Assembly: GCF_000801335.2 (NCBI RefSeq)
Contig: NZ_JSEH01000011.1
Span: forward strand, 1 to 64,000
Source of the DNA: Desulfovibrio sp. TomC
Lineage (GTDB): Bacteria; Desulfobacterota; Desulfovibrionia; Desulfovibrionales; Desulfovibrionaceae
Direction of reading: 5' to 3'
DNA: 64,000 nucleotides
This document shows, piece after piece, positions 42,690 to 52,409 of the stretch; the first letter of the stretch is position 1, and every line of letters begins with the position of its first letter. The notes beneath the pieces were generated by a model, which saw only the letters and a list, made by a program, of their open reading frames with translations, was not told where the DNA came from and did no database searches. The position numbers and the translations under genes are program-made.

Positions 42690-44051
42690 TCATTTTCGGG
42701 CTTTGGTCACCTGCCGGCCCCGGCCCAGGGCCAACATCCCGTCCGCTACATCGGAAGTAATCACGGAACCGGCCCCGACAAGGGCGTCGTTGCCGATGGT
42801 CACCGGCGCAACCAGGGCGGAGTTGGAACCGATGAAGGCCCGCTCGCCAATGACCGTCTGGTGCTTGTGCACTCCGTCGTAATTGCAGGTAATGGTGCCG
42901 GCTCCGATATTGGACCCGGCCCCGATCACGGCGTCGCCCAGATAGGTCAGATGATTGGCCTTGGCTCCGGGACCAAGCACGGATTTCTTCATCTCGACGA
43001 AATTGCCGACCCGCGCCCGTTCTTCCATGACCGCCCCCGGGCGCAGCCGGGCATAGGGGCCGACCTGGCAGCCGGCGTCCACCCGGGCCTTTTCCAGATG
43101 GCAAAAGGAATGGATCACGACGTCTTCGCCAACCTCGGCGTCAAGGAGCACGCCGTGGGAGGCCAGCGTCGCTCCGGCCTTGATGCGGGTTTCACCGGAG
43201 AGTTCCAACGGCCCGCACAGCTCCACGCCCGGGGCAATGGCGACCTCCGGACCGATGCGCACGCTGTCGGCCGCCCGCACCACCACCCCGGCGTCGATAT
43301 GGGCGTCGACAATGCGCCGGCGTAAAATTTCTTCGGCCCCGACCAGTTCCCGCGGGCTGTTGATGCCAAGATAGGCCTCGTCCGCCCCCCGGTTGACCGG
43401 CAGCACCCGCAGCCCGGCGGCCTGGGCCAGCCCGATCAGGTCGGTGATGTAGTATTCGCCGCTCTTGTTGTCGTTAGACAGCTCGGCCAGAAGCGGCGCG
43501 ACAACGGCCAGACGCACAAGGTAGACCCCGGCGTTGATTTCGCCCGTGGCCGGTCCGTGGAGCGCCGGGTCAAAATCCTTGGCCTCGACAATCCGTACCG
43601 CGTCCCCCTGGCGCACCACCCGGCCGTAGGCGGCAGGATCGGGCAGCTCGATGGAGACAAAGGCGACGTCGGCCTTGGCAGCCAGGGCGGCGTCACGAAA
43701 CCGTTGCAGACTCTCGGCCGTCACCAGCGGCGCATCGCCGTTGACCACCAGCACATGGTCAAGGCCGGCGGCGGCCAGAACCGGCAGGGCCGTGGCCAGG
43801 GCATGGCCGGTGCCGAGCTGTTCGGTCTGGCGCACGAAGCGGCCGGCCAGTTCCGGAAAGACGGCTTCCACGGACTCGGCCCGGTGGCCGACCACCGTAT
43901 AGACCGCTTGGCCGCACAAAATCGCCAGGGCCTGCTCGACATACCAGAGCATGGGTTTGCCAAGCAGGGTTTTGAGCACCTTGGGGGCGTCGCTTTTCAT
44001 ACGGGTGCCCTTGCCGGCGGCCAGGACCAATGCTCCGATACGCTGTGCCAT
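42690..44051 (-). CDS. glmU: Bifunctional GlmU (UDP-GlcNAc pyrophosphorylase/GlcN-1-P acetyltransferase)
   Basis: Makes UDP-N-acetylglucosamine in two steps for peptidoglycan and lipopolysaccharide. The 453 residues comprise an N-terminal uridyltransferase domain with LVLAAGKGTRMKS (residues 9-21), and a C-terminal left-handed beta-helix acetyltransferase with hexapeptide repeats (for example KANHLTYLGDAVIGAGSNIG and GAGTITCNYDG, which includes the catalytic region). Full length. It is co-oriented with atpC2 upstream (88 nt) and the ZapB-like gene downstream (44 nt). Confidence 0.97.
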   Translation of the reverse strand: MAQRIGALVLAAGKGTRMKSDAPKVLKTLLGKPMLWYVEQALAILCGQAVYTVVGHRAESVEAVFPELAGRFVRQTEQLGTGHALATALPVLAAAGLDHVLVVNGDAPLVTAESLQRFRDAALAAKADVAFVSIELPDPAAYGRVVRQGDAVRIVEAKDFDPALHGPATGEINAGVYLVRLAVVAPLLAELSNDNKSGEYYITDLIGLAQAAGLRVLPVNRGADEAYLGINSPRELVGAEEILRRRIVDAHIDAGVVVRAADSVRIGPEVAIAPGVELCGPLELSGETRIKAGATLASHGVLLDAEVGEDVVIHSFCHLEKARVDAGCQVGPYARLRPGAVMEERARVGNFVEMKKSVLGPGAKANHLTYLGDAVIGAGSNIGAGTITCNYDGVHKHQTVIGERAFIGSNSALVAPVTIGNDALVGAGSVITSDVADGMLALGRGRQVTKARK

Positions 44052-44139
44052 GAGGTCTTCTCCGATCCGTCAGAAGTGTCCGCCCGGCCAGGGGCCGGGC
44101 GGCGTCTTGGAAGTGTTGCCGCCAGGTCGGCGGCGGGGT

Positions 44140-44580
44140 CTAGCGCCCGCCGGACGGGGCCGAGCCGGGCAACCGGGCCACCTGGTGCAGTTTCATACGG
44201 GCCATGGCCCGCTGCAGGGCCGCTTTGGCCCGGGTATAATCCACGGCCTCCTGCCGCTCGACCGCCAATCGGGCTTCGGCCCGATCCCTGGCTTTACGCG
44301 CCCGGTCCAAATCAATCTCTTCAGGCAGTTCAGCCGCTTCAGCCAAAATCAACACCTTTTCCGGCGACACATCGGCAAAGCCGCCGCTGACAAACACGTA
44401 CTCTGTTTTGCCGGCCACGCGGTAGCCAAACGATCCAATGCTCAGGGCGGTCAGAAAGGGAACGTGCAACGGCAGGGCGGTAAATTCGCCGGCCACGCCT
44501 GTGGCCGTGACCGATTCAACGGTCTTGGCCAGCACCAGCCGGTCCGGGGTGACAATCTCAAGGGCAAAGGTCCGGGCCAT
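44140..44580 (-). CDS. Second ATP synthase epsilon subunit (paralogue)
   Basis: A 146-residue protein that aligns along its length with the epsilon subunit encoded just upstream; both share LEIVTPD, the GGFADVS/GGFAEVS motif and a helical tail ([19 protein letters not shown]). Epsilon inhibits and couples F1. The Asp-x-x-Arg-Ala ATP-binding-like motif is kept, so the protein looks functional. AAGGA lies 8 nt before ATG 44580. A strong terminator separates it from atpC, so its expression would need its own promoter or read-through. Two epsilon genes in tandem are unusual; which one assembles with F1 cannot be told. Confidence 0.88.
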   Translation of the reverse strand: MARTFALEIVTPDRLVLAKTVESVTATGVAGEFTALPLHVPFLTALSIGSFGYRVAGKTEYVFVSGGFADVSPEKVLILAEAAELPEEIDLDRARKARDRAEARLAVERQEAVDYTRAKAALQRAMARMKLHQVARLPGSAPSGGR

Positions 44581-44667
44581 AGTGGATCCTTGGCAAAGGG
44601 TTTCACGGACTGCTTCCGGGGTGCTACCAGAAACACCCCGGGTCCGACAATGCAGACCAGGACGCAT

Positions 44668-44698
44668 AAAAAAAAGGCGGCTCCTTTCGGAGCCGCCT
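44668..44698 (-). terminator. Terminator between the two epsilon genes
   Basis: A perfect 10-bp GC-rich stem (44675-44684 with 44689-44698), tetraloop, and eight T residues on the minus strand (44675-44668). It is 25 nt after the atpC stop and is the expected end of the ATP synthase transcript. Confidence 0.9.
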
Positions 44699-44722
44699 GG
44701 GGTTCACATGTCCGAGGCGTGT

Positions 44723-45148
44723 TTAGTGCGTCGAAGCGGCAATGGTCCCGGCGTTTTCGCGCACGCGCATGCGGTAGAACGCACGCTGCATGGCGGCCTG
44801 GGCCCGGGCGAAGTCAACCTTGTCGCGTTCACGCTCGACGCGCTGTTTGGCCCGATCCTGGGCCTTGCGGGCGCGCTCGATGTCGATGTCCTCGGGGCGT
44901 TCGGCAACCTCGGCCAGAATGGTGACCTTGTTCCCGGACACTTCGGCAAACCCGCCGGCAATGAAGACGTAGTGCGCCTTCCCGTCGAGCTTGTACATCA
45001 GGCTGCCGATGCCAAGGGCCGACAGAAACGGGATGTGGTTTGCCATGATGCCGAATTCACCGAGCAGACCCGGAGCGCCCACGTAGTCAACATCCTGGGA
45101 CAAGACAAGCTTGTCCGGGGTGACGATTTCAAGGCGGAGTTGGGCCAT
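44723..45148 (-). CDS. atpC: ATP synthase F1 epsilon subunit
   Basis: A 141-residue subunit of the F1 stalk. The N-terminal beta-sandwich ([20 protein letters not shown]) and C-terminal helical hairpin ([19 protein letters not shown]) are complete. It acts as an inhibitor of ATP hydrolysis and part of the rotor. It is the last gene of the atp operon: 5 nt after atpD and closed by a strong terminator. A diverged paralogue lies just beyond the terminator. Confidence 0.95.
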   Translation of the reverse strand: MAQLRLEIVTPDKLVLSQDVDYVGAPGLLGEFGIMANHIPFLSALGIGSLMYKLDGKAHYVFIAGGFAEVSGNKVTILAEVAERPEDIDIERARKAQDRAKQRVERERDKVDFARAQAAMQRAFYRMRVRENAGTIAASTH

Positions 45149-45153
45149 GATCG

Positions 45154-46584
<1,431 letters not shown>

Positions 46585-47469
46585 TTATCCCTTGAGTGCT
46601 TCGGAACCGCCGACGATGTCCATCAGTTCCTTGGTAATGGCCGTTTGCCGGGCCTTGTTGTAGACCAGGGTAAGCGAGCTGACGAGGTCGTCGCAGTTCC
46701 TGGTGGCATTGTCCATGGATCGCATACGGGCAGCGTGTTCGCTGGCCGAAGTGTCAAGCAGCCCGCGGTAGATCTGGACATTGATGAACCGGGGAAGCAA
46801 CTCGGCGAGCAAGCCTTCCACAGACGGTTCGTAGATGTACTCGGCCTTGGCTCCGCCATCCGCCTTGACTTCCTCGCCGGCTTCGGCAGGGGACAGGGGC
46901 AGCACGGGCAAAAGCGTCGGTTCCTGACGGGCGAGGCTGGCAAACTTCCCGAAGGCCATGATCACTTCATCGTAGGAGCCGCCGACGTAGCCGCCGATGA
47001 CTTCGGAACCGATGCGTGTGGCCAGGGAGAAGTCGAAGGCTGCCATTTCGTTGACGTAGGCGGCAACGATCTCGAAGCTCGAGCGGCGGAAGCTGTCGCG
47101 GGCCTTGCGGCCCACGCACATGATCTTGACTTCCTTGCCTTCGGCGGCCTTGACCCGGGCTACTTTCAGGGCCGCGTTAATGATGTTGTTGTTAAAAGCG
47201 CCGCACAGACCGCGATCGGACGTGATGACGACCATAAGGACGGTCTTCACTTCGGCCCGGGCCTCCAGCAGCGGATGGATCGAGGAGTCGGCGCCCTTGG
47301 CCAGTTCTCCGAGCATCTCGTAGAACTTGTCGGCGTAGGGGCGAAACCGCTCGATGCGCGACTGGGCGTGGCGCAGCTTGGCCGAGGCCACCATGTTCAT
47401 GGCCTTGGTGATCTGCTTGGTCTTTGTGACCCCGTTGATCTTGTTCTTGACGTCTTTGAGCGCAGGCAT
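46585..47469 (-). CDS. atpG: ATP synthase F1 gamma subunit
   Basis: The central rotor shaft, 294 residues. The N-terminal helix (LKDVKNKINGVTKTKQITKAMNMVASAKL) and the C-terminal helix ending in YNKARQTAITKELMDIVGG form the coiled coil inside the alpha3-beta3 ring. The middle Rossmann-like part has SDRGLCGAFN. Full length. It lies 91 nt after atpA and 18 nt before atpD. Confidence 0.97.
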   Translation of the reverse strand: MPALKDVKNKINGVTKTKQITKAMNMVASAKLRHAQSRIERFRPYADKFYEMLGELAKGADSSIHPLLEARAEVKTVLMVVITSDRGLCGAFNNNIINAALKVARVKAAEGKEVKIMCVGRKARDSFRRSSFEIVAAYVNEMAAFDFSLATRIGSEVIGGYVGGSYDEVIMAFGKFASLARQEPTLLPVLPLSPAEAGEEVKADGGAKAEYIYEPSVEGLLAELLPRFINVQIYRGLLDTSASEHAARMRSMDNATRNCDDLVSSLTLVYNKARQTAITKELMDIVGGSEALKG

Positions 47470-47560
47470 GGCTCCCCCTTTAGGCCTGTGTCAGCGTTGC
47501 GCGGCAGCCGCTTGCGGCCGCCTTTTTGCAAAAACCCTTCATGGTTTTTAAGCGCGACGC

Positions 47561-49069
47561 TTAGGCCTTGAAGCCCTTTTTGAACTCGTCGATGGCCGCG
47601 CCAAGCTTGGCGATAAGCCCATCGTCGAGCGCCTTTTTCTCCCGAATTTCGTTCAGGATGTCGCTCTTGGCGTTGGCAAAGTACTCCTGCAGGCCTTCTT
47701 CGAACTTGCGCACGGACTCGACCGGCACGTCGTCCATGAAGCCGCGGGTACCGGCGAACAGGGAGATGACCTGCTCGGCCACGCTCATGGGCTTGTACTG
47801 GGGCTGCTTGAGCAGTTCCACCATGCGCATGCCGCGATTGAGCTTCAACTGGGTGCCCTTGTCCAGATCGGAACCGAACTGGGCAAATGCGGCCAGTTCG
47901 CGGTACTGGGCGAGGTCGAGACGCAGCGTGCCGGCGACCTGCTTCATGGCCTTGACCTGGGCGGCGCCGCCGACGCGGGAGACCGACAGACCGACGTTGA
48001 TGGCCGGACGGATACCGGCGTTAAACAGGTTCGGCTCGAGGTAAACCTGTCCGTCGGTGATGGAGATGACGTTGGTCGGGATGTAGGCCGACACGTCGCC
48101 CGCCTGGGTCTCGATGATGGGCAGAGCGGTCAGCGAACCGGCTCCCAGGGCATCGGACAACTTGGCGGCGCGCTCCAGCAAACGGGAGTGGAGGTAGAAA
48201 ACGTCGCCGGGGTAGGCTTCACGTCCGGGGGGACGACGAAGCAGCAGGGCCATCTGGCGGTAGCTGACGGCCTGCTTGGAAAGATCGTCATAGATGATCA
48301 GGGCGTGGCGGCCGTTGTCGCGGTGGAACTCCGCCATGGTGCAACCGGAGTAGGCGGCCATGAACTGGAGCGAGGCCGGCTCGGAAGCGGTGGCCGAGAT
48401 GATGGTGGTGTATTCCATGGCGCCGTAACGACGCAGGGTTTCGGCAACCAGGGCAACCGTGGACTTCTTCTGGCCGATGGCGACGTAGAAGCAGAACACG
48501 CCCTGTCCCTTCTGGGCCAGGATGGCGTCGATGCAGACAGCGGTCTTGCCGGTCTGGCGGTCGCCGATGATCAGTTCGCGCTGGCCGCGACCGATGGGGG
48601 TCATGGCGTCGACGGCTTTGAGGCCGGTGTACATCGGCTCGTGGACCGACTTACGGGCGATGATGCCGGGGGCCTTGATTTCGACGTTGCGGACTTCCTT
48701 GGCTTCAATGGGGCCAAGACCGTCGATGGGGCTTCCCAGGGGATCGATGACGCGGCCGGTGACGGCGTCGCCGACGGGCACCGAGAAGATCTTGCCGGTA
48801 CGCTTGACCGGGTCGCCTTCTTTAATGTGGGTGTCTTCACCAAGAAGGGCCACACCGACGTTGTCCTCTTCCAGGTTGAGCACCAGACCCATGACGCCGC
48901 CCGGGAATTCCAGAAGCTCCATGGCCATGGCGTTCTGGACGCCGTAGACGCGGGCGATCTGGTCGCCGACGGACAGCACAGTGCCAGTCTCGCTCATCTC
49001 GACGCGAGACTCATAGTGCTGAATCTGCTGTTCGATGATCTGGCTGATCTCTTCCGCTTTGATTTGCAT
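47561..49069 (-). CDS. atpA: ATP synthase F1 alpha subunit
   Basis: The non-catalytic nucleotide-binding F1 subunit, 502 residues. The Walker A motif is [14 protein letters not shown]; the family signature [13 protein letters not shown] lies near residue 365. ATG 49069 (MQIKAEEIS) is chosen over a GTG/ATG twelve bases earlier because it is the family start. It begins 4 nt after atpH ends. Full length. Confidence 0.97.
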   Translation of the reverse strand: MQIKAEEISQIIEQQIQHYESRVEMSETGTVLSVGDQIARVYGVQNAMAMELLEFPGGVMGLVLNLEEDNVGVALLGEDTHIKEGDPVKRTGKIFSVPVGDAVTGRVIDPLGSPIDGLGPIEAKEVRNVEIKAPGIIARKSVHEPMYTGLKAVDAMTPIGRGQRELIIGDRQTGKTAVCIDAILAQKGQGVFCFYVAIGQKKSTVALVAETLRRYGAMEYTTIISATASEPASLQFMAAYSGCTMAEFHRDNGRHALIIYDDLSKQAVSYRQMALLLRRPPGREAYPGDVFYLHSRLLERAAKLSDALGAGSLTALPIIETQAGDVSAYIPTNVISITDGQVYLEPNLFNAGIRPAINVGLSVSRVGGAAQVKAMKQVAGTLRLDLAQYRELAAFAQFGSDLDKGTQLKLNRGMRMVELLKQPQYKPMSVAEQVISLFAGTRGFMDDVPVESVRKFEEGLQEYFANAKSDILNEIREKKALDDGLIAKLGAAIDEFKKGFKA

Positions 49070-49073
49070 GGCC

Positions 49074-49625
49074 CTACTCACCCCTCTTGATTTGTTCTTT
49101 CAATATTTCAAGTTGGGCGCGAAGGCTCGCGTCCAACACCTTGTCGCCGACCTTGAGGACCACGCCGCCAATGATGGCGGGGTCGACGGCAAAAGACAGC
49201 ACCAGCTTTTTGCCGGACTGTTTCTCAAGCTTGGACTTGATCTGATCCTGGCGGGCATCGGCAAGGACAAAAGCAGTGAGCAGCTGTCCGCGCATAACGC
49301 CTTCGGCTTCGTCCAAAAGGGTCCGGTAGTAGGCGGACACTTCAAGGACGAAAGGCAGGCGTTCCTTGTCAGCCAGAAGCGACAGGAAGTTAACGACCAT
49401 GGGCTTAAGGGCCAGCTTGCCGACCACCCCGGAGAGCACCGCTTTCTTCAGATCGGCGCTGATGATGGGGTTGGCGAACACCTTAAGCAGATCCGGAGAC
49501 GCCTCAAGGACGGAAGCAAATGCCTCCAGATCCTTGCCGTATTCCGCCGGGGCCTTCTTGCCGGCCTTCTTGGCCAGCGCGAAGAGCGCCTTGGCGTAAC
49601 GGCGCGCGACGATGTTGCCGGTCAA
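49074..49625 (-). CDS. atpH: ATP synthase F1 delta subunit
   Basis: The peripheral-stalk subunit on top of F1, 183 residues. The N-terminal helical bundle has the signature [19 protein letters not shown], and the C-terminal beta part ends [23 protein letters not shown], a well conserved segment. Overlaps atpF by four bases. Full length. Confidence 0.95.
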   Translation of the reverse strand: MTGNIVARRYAKALFALAKKAGKKAPAEYGKDLEAFASVLEASPDLLKVFANPIISADLKKAVLSGVVGKLALKPMVVNFLSLLADKERLPFVLEVSAYYRTLLDEAEGVMRGQLLTAFVLADARQDQIKSKLEKQSGKKLVLSFAVDPAIIGGVVLKVGDKVLDASLRAQLEILKEQIKRGE

Positions 49626-50215
49626 TTGAACACCACCTTGGTTAAGTATTCATCCACAAGCTTGTCCTGGTCTTTGGCGGTCAGCTTCTTTTCCAGCGAA
49701 GCCTTGGCGGCGGCGACCACGGAATCGGCCAGCTCGGACCGAAGTTCCTGCATGGCCACCCGGGCTTCGGCTGCGGCGGCGGTAGCGGCCTGCTCTTTGA
49801 TCTGGACGGCCTTGGCCTCGGCAGCGGCAACGATGGCGTCGCGAAGGGCCTCGCCCTGACGACGATACTCGTCTTCGATGCGGGCCTTCTCGGCGGCCAG
49901 ATCGCTGATCGAAGCCTCGATCTCGGCCAGACGCTTGGCCGCGTCGAGCTTGCGGCTGTCGAGGTCGGCCAACTGGTTCTCAATGGCCTGGCCGCGGCCA
50001 CGGAAAAACCCGACCATCTTTTTGCCGGCCAGCTTGGCAATGACGCCGAACACCAGCACGAAGTTGACCACGCGGAACAGGAAATCCTTCCAGTTCAGTT
50101 CGTGGTGGGCCTCCGCGCCCCCGGCATCGCCCGACGCATACGCCAGGGCGGCCACGCCAAGCACCAGGGCCACTGTGGCGATGAGGTGGAGCCTTTTCAG
50201 GTGGAGCCTTTTCAA
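49622..50215 (-). CDS. atpF: ATP synthase F0 b subunit, TTG start
   Basis: The 197-residue peripheral stalk subunit. A hydrophobic N-terminal stretch (LIATVALVLGVAALAYAS, signal-like) precedes the membrane helix (DFLFRVVNFVLVFGVIAKLAG) and a long charged helix that dimerises. I choose TTG 50215 because AGGGAGG sits 5 nt upstream; an ATG at 50245 is in frame without such a site. The first codons are duplicated (LKRLH repeated), from a 15-bp tandem repeat. The b' gene lies 45 nt upstream; the alternate gene order with b and b' fits the sulfate-reducer atp operon. Confidence 0.9.
   Translation of the reverse strand: MKRLHLKRLHLIATVALVLGVAALAYASGDAGGAEAHHELNWKDFLFRVVNFVLVFGVIAKLAGKKMVGFFRGRGQAIENQLADLDSRKLDAAKRLAEIEASISDLAAEKARIEDEYRRQGEALRDAIVAAAEAKAVQIKEQAATAAAAEARVAMQELRSELADSVVAAAKASLEKKLTAKDQDKLVDEYLTKVVFN
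50185..50214. repeat. 15-bp tandem duplication at the atpF 5' end
   Basis: Two exact 15-bp copies (50185-50199 and 50200-50214) encode the repeated residues KRLHL at the start of atpF. The duplication preserves the frame. Confidence 0.9.
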
Positions 50216-50260
50216 TTGAACCCTCCCTTTCCTTGAGAAATCCACGAAAATCTTCGGGCC

Positions 50261-50680
50261 TTAAGCCGCCAGCACCCTGGCCACGGCCTTGGAAGCCAAC
50301 CCCGACACCTTGCCCTCAAGGGCCTTTTTCGCCGCAGCGGACTGCGACGCGATCTCCGCCTTGGCGGCCTGCAGCTTGGCGACGGCGTCAGCGCCGGCAG
50401 CGTCGAGCAGTTCCTTTTCCTTGGCCTGCCCCTCGGCCTTCATGGCCATACGGCCGGCCGTGGCGGCCACCCGGGCAGCGTCCAGAGCCGACTCGTAGTC
50501 TTTGAGCTTGGTGTTGGCCGTGGCAGTGAAGGATTCAATGCCGTCCATCTGGGAGGCCATGAATTCAGCCCGCTTTTTGAGCACCCGGCGAATGGGTCCG
50601 ATGAGAATGACATTGAGCAGGAACAGGATGAGCACAAAATTGACGAGTTGGACAAAAAACGTTGCGTTTAAGTCAATCAT
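50261..50680 (-). CDS. ATP synthase F0 b' subunit
   Basis: A 139-residue second peripheral-stalk subunit: one membrane helix near the N terminus (FFVQLVNFVLILFLLNVILIG) and a long alanine/charged helix. It pairs with AtpF to make a b/b' heterodimer, as in other Desulfovibrio-type operons. ATG 50680 is the family-like start (MIDLNATFF). It is first in the atp operon; the a and c subunit genes are not in this window. A 123-bp gap separates it from the bactofilin gene. Confidence 0.93.
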   Translation of the reverse strand: MIDLNATFFVQLVNFVLILFLLNVILIGPIRRVLKKRAEFMASQMDGIESFTATANTKLKDYESALDAARVAATAGRMAMKAEGQAKEKELLDAAGADAVAKLQAAKAEIASQSAAAKKALEGKVSGLASKAVARVLAA

Positions 50681-50803
50681 CGTCGCCCTCCGGGAGGTTG
50701 TGAAAATTTTTGCAAAGTCAGCAAGCGGCTGTAGCCGATTTGAGCCGGCCTGTCCAGCCCTTTTTGACAAAAATCGTACTGCCCCAAAGCCCTTGAATCC
50801 GCT

Positions 50804-51211
50804 CTACGACTCACTATCCGGGGTTTGTGAAGGTTCGGTCAAACTCCCCGCCGTCAAGGCGACCGGGGCCGCTTCCCCCGCTATCGCATCGCCCATGGAC
50901 ACCGTCCCGTCCAGACAGCCCCCCTCGTTGACCGACAGCACCGGTGTGCGCACCCTTCCGGCCAGCCGGCCCCGGGCGTGGATGGTCACCGAGGACGCAG
51001 CCGTCACCTCGGCCGACACCGACCCGTCGCACACCAAATGCCCCACCGCGACCCGGCCTTGGACCCGGGCCTCGCGGCCGACGACAAGGGTTCCCGACGA
51101 AACGATCTCGCCCTCAAATTCGCCGTCAATGCGCACCACCCCAGCAAAGGTCAGCCGTCCGACAAAGGACGTGCCGGCCCCCAGGAAGGCGTTGATGTCG
51201 TGCTTGCCCAC
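50804..51211 (-). CDS. Bactofilin (polymer-forming cytoskeletal protein), GTG start
   Basis: A 135-residue protein of the bactofilin family, which polymerises without nucleotide into filaments that organise the cell wall. The beta-helix core has the characteristic short repeats: DGEFEGEIVSSGTLVVGREA, then ARVQGRVAVGHLVCDG and HARGRLAGRVRTPVL. I choose GTG 51211 because GGAGG lies 4-5 nt upstream and the product begins GKHDINAFLGAGTSF, the usual family start. It is the last gene of the mre-type cluster. Confidence 0.88.
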   Translation of the reverse strand: MGKHDINAFLGAGTSFVGRLTFAGVVRIDGEFEGEIVSSGTLVVGREARVQGRVAVGHLVCDGSVSAEVTAASSVTIHARGRLAGRVRTPVLSVNEGGCLDGTVSMGDAIAGEAAPVALTAGSLTEPSQTPDSES

Positions 51212-51268
51212 AAAGCCCTCCGACCGCCGGGAAACGTGTCGCCCCGGGGGTCGCAAGACTCGGCCACG

Positions 51269-52381
51269 CTAGCTTTTCTTGAAAAGAAAGCGCCGCATCG
51301 AGACGTTGACGACGATGCCCACAAGGGTGAAATTCACGATGGTGGCGCTCCCCCCGTAGCTGATAAACGGCAGGGGGATGCCAACGACCGGCATGATGCC
51401 GAGCACCATACCCATATTGATGAGGATTTGCCAGAAGAAATAGAAGAATACGCCCGCCGCCAGGTAACTGCCAAAACGGTCTTTGGCATTTTTGGCCGTT
51501 GCGTAAAACTGAAGCAAAAACAGACAGAAAAGCGTCAGCAGCAAAATGCCGCCGATAAATCCCCACTCCTCGGCAAACACGGCCACGGCAAAGTCGGTGT
51601 GCTTTTCCGGCAGGTAGCGCAACTGGCTCTGGGTCCCCTCCAGAAAGCCCTTGCCCCACATTTGTCCGGAACCAATGGCGATCTGGGACTGGATGATGTG
51701 GTAGCCGGCCCCGAGCGGATCGCGCTGGGGATCAAACAGGGTCAGGATGCGCCCCTGCTGGTAGGGTTTGAGAAAAAACCAGCCGCACGGGACGAGGATG
51801 GGGCCGGCAATGGCCAGGGTCTTGAAAACCGGCGCGGTCAGCCCCCGGTAGAGGATCAGCCCGCACACGAGCAGCAGCACGTTAAGCCCCGTCCCCAGGT
51901 CCGGCTCGACGATGATGAGCAGGGCCACCGGCAGCGACACGGCCAGGATGGCGGCCAGATCCAGCCAGCCCATCCGCTCGGACCGCTTGGACAGGATCTT
52001 GGCCGTCAGCAGCAGCATGGCGATTTTGGCGATCTCGCTTGGCTGGAAGGAATAGCCGCCGATGGGCAGCCAGCGTTTGGCTCCGGCCACGGTCTTGCCA
52101 AAAAGCAGGACCAGCACCAGCATGACGGCCATGGCGATGAAAAGCGGCCAGGCGATGGTCCCCAGGTGCTTGTAGTCAAAGAGCACCATGGCCAGCATAC
52201 AGCCCAGTCCGGCCAGCCCCCAGATGAGCTGGCGGTTGTAGAACGGCTGCATGGCCAGCTCGTCGCCCATGCGAAAGCCGCTGGCCGAATAGAGGTTGAG
52301 CACTCCCACGCCGAATAAAAGCGCTGTCAGGCCGAGCAGCGGCCAGTTCACGCACTGGATGAGACGTCTGTCAAAAGGCAT
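51269..52381 (-). CDS. rodA: Rod shape-determining glycosyltransferase RodA
   Basis: The SEDS-family peptidoglycan polymerase of the elongasome, 370 residues with about ten hydrophobic helices. Conserved segments are VAGAKRWLPIGGYSFQPSE, the catalytic-type VEPDLGTG and PFISYGGSA, all typical of SEDS proteins. It works with PBP2 (mrdA), 28 nt upstream. Full length. Confidence 0.97.
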   Translation of the reverse strand: MPFDRRLIQCVNWPLLGLTALLFGVGVLNLYSASGFRMGDELAMQPFYNRQLIWGLAGLGCMLAMVLFDYKHLGTIAWPLFIAMAVMLVLVLLFGKTVAGAKRWLPIGGYSFQPSEIAKIAMLLLTAKILSKRSERMGWLDLAAILAVSLPVALLIIVEPDLGTGLNVLLLVCGLILYRGLTAPVFKTLAIAGPILVPCGWFFLKPYQQGRILTLFDPQRDPLGAGYHIIQSQIAIGSGQMWGKGFLEGTQSQLRYLPEKHTDFAVAVFAEEWGFIGGILLLTLFCLFLLQFYATAKNAKDRFGSYLAAGVFFYFFWQILINMGMVLGIMPVVGIPLPFISYGGSATIVNFTLVGIVVNVSMRRFLFKKS

Positions 52382-52409
52382 GGCTTCCCCGGTTGCGGAT
52401 CGGTTGGGG

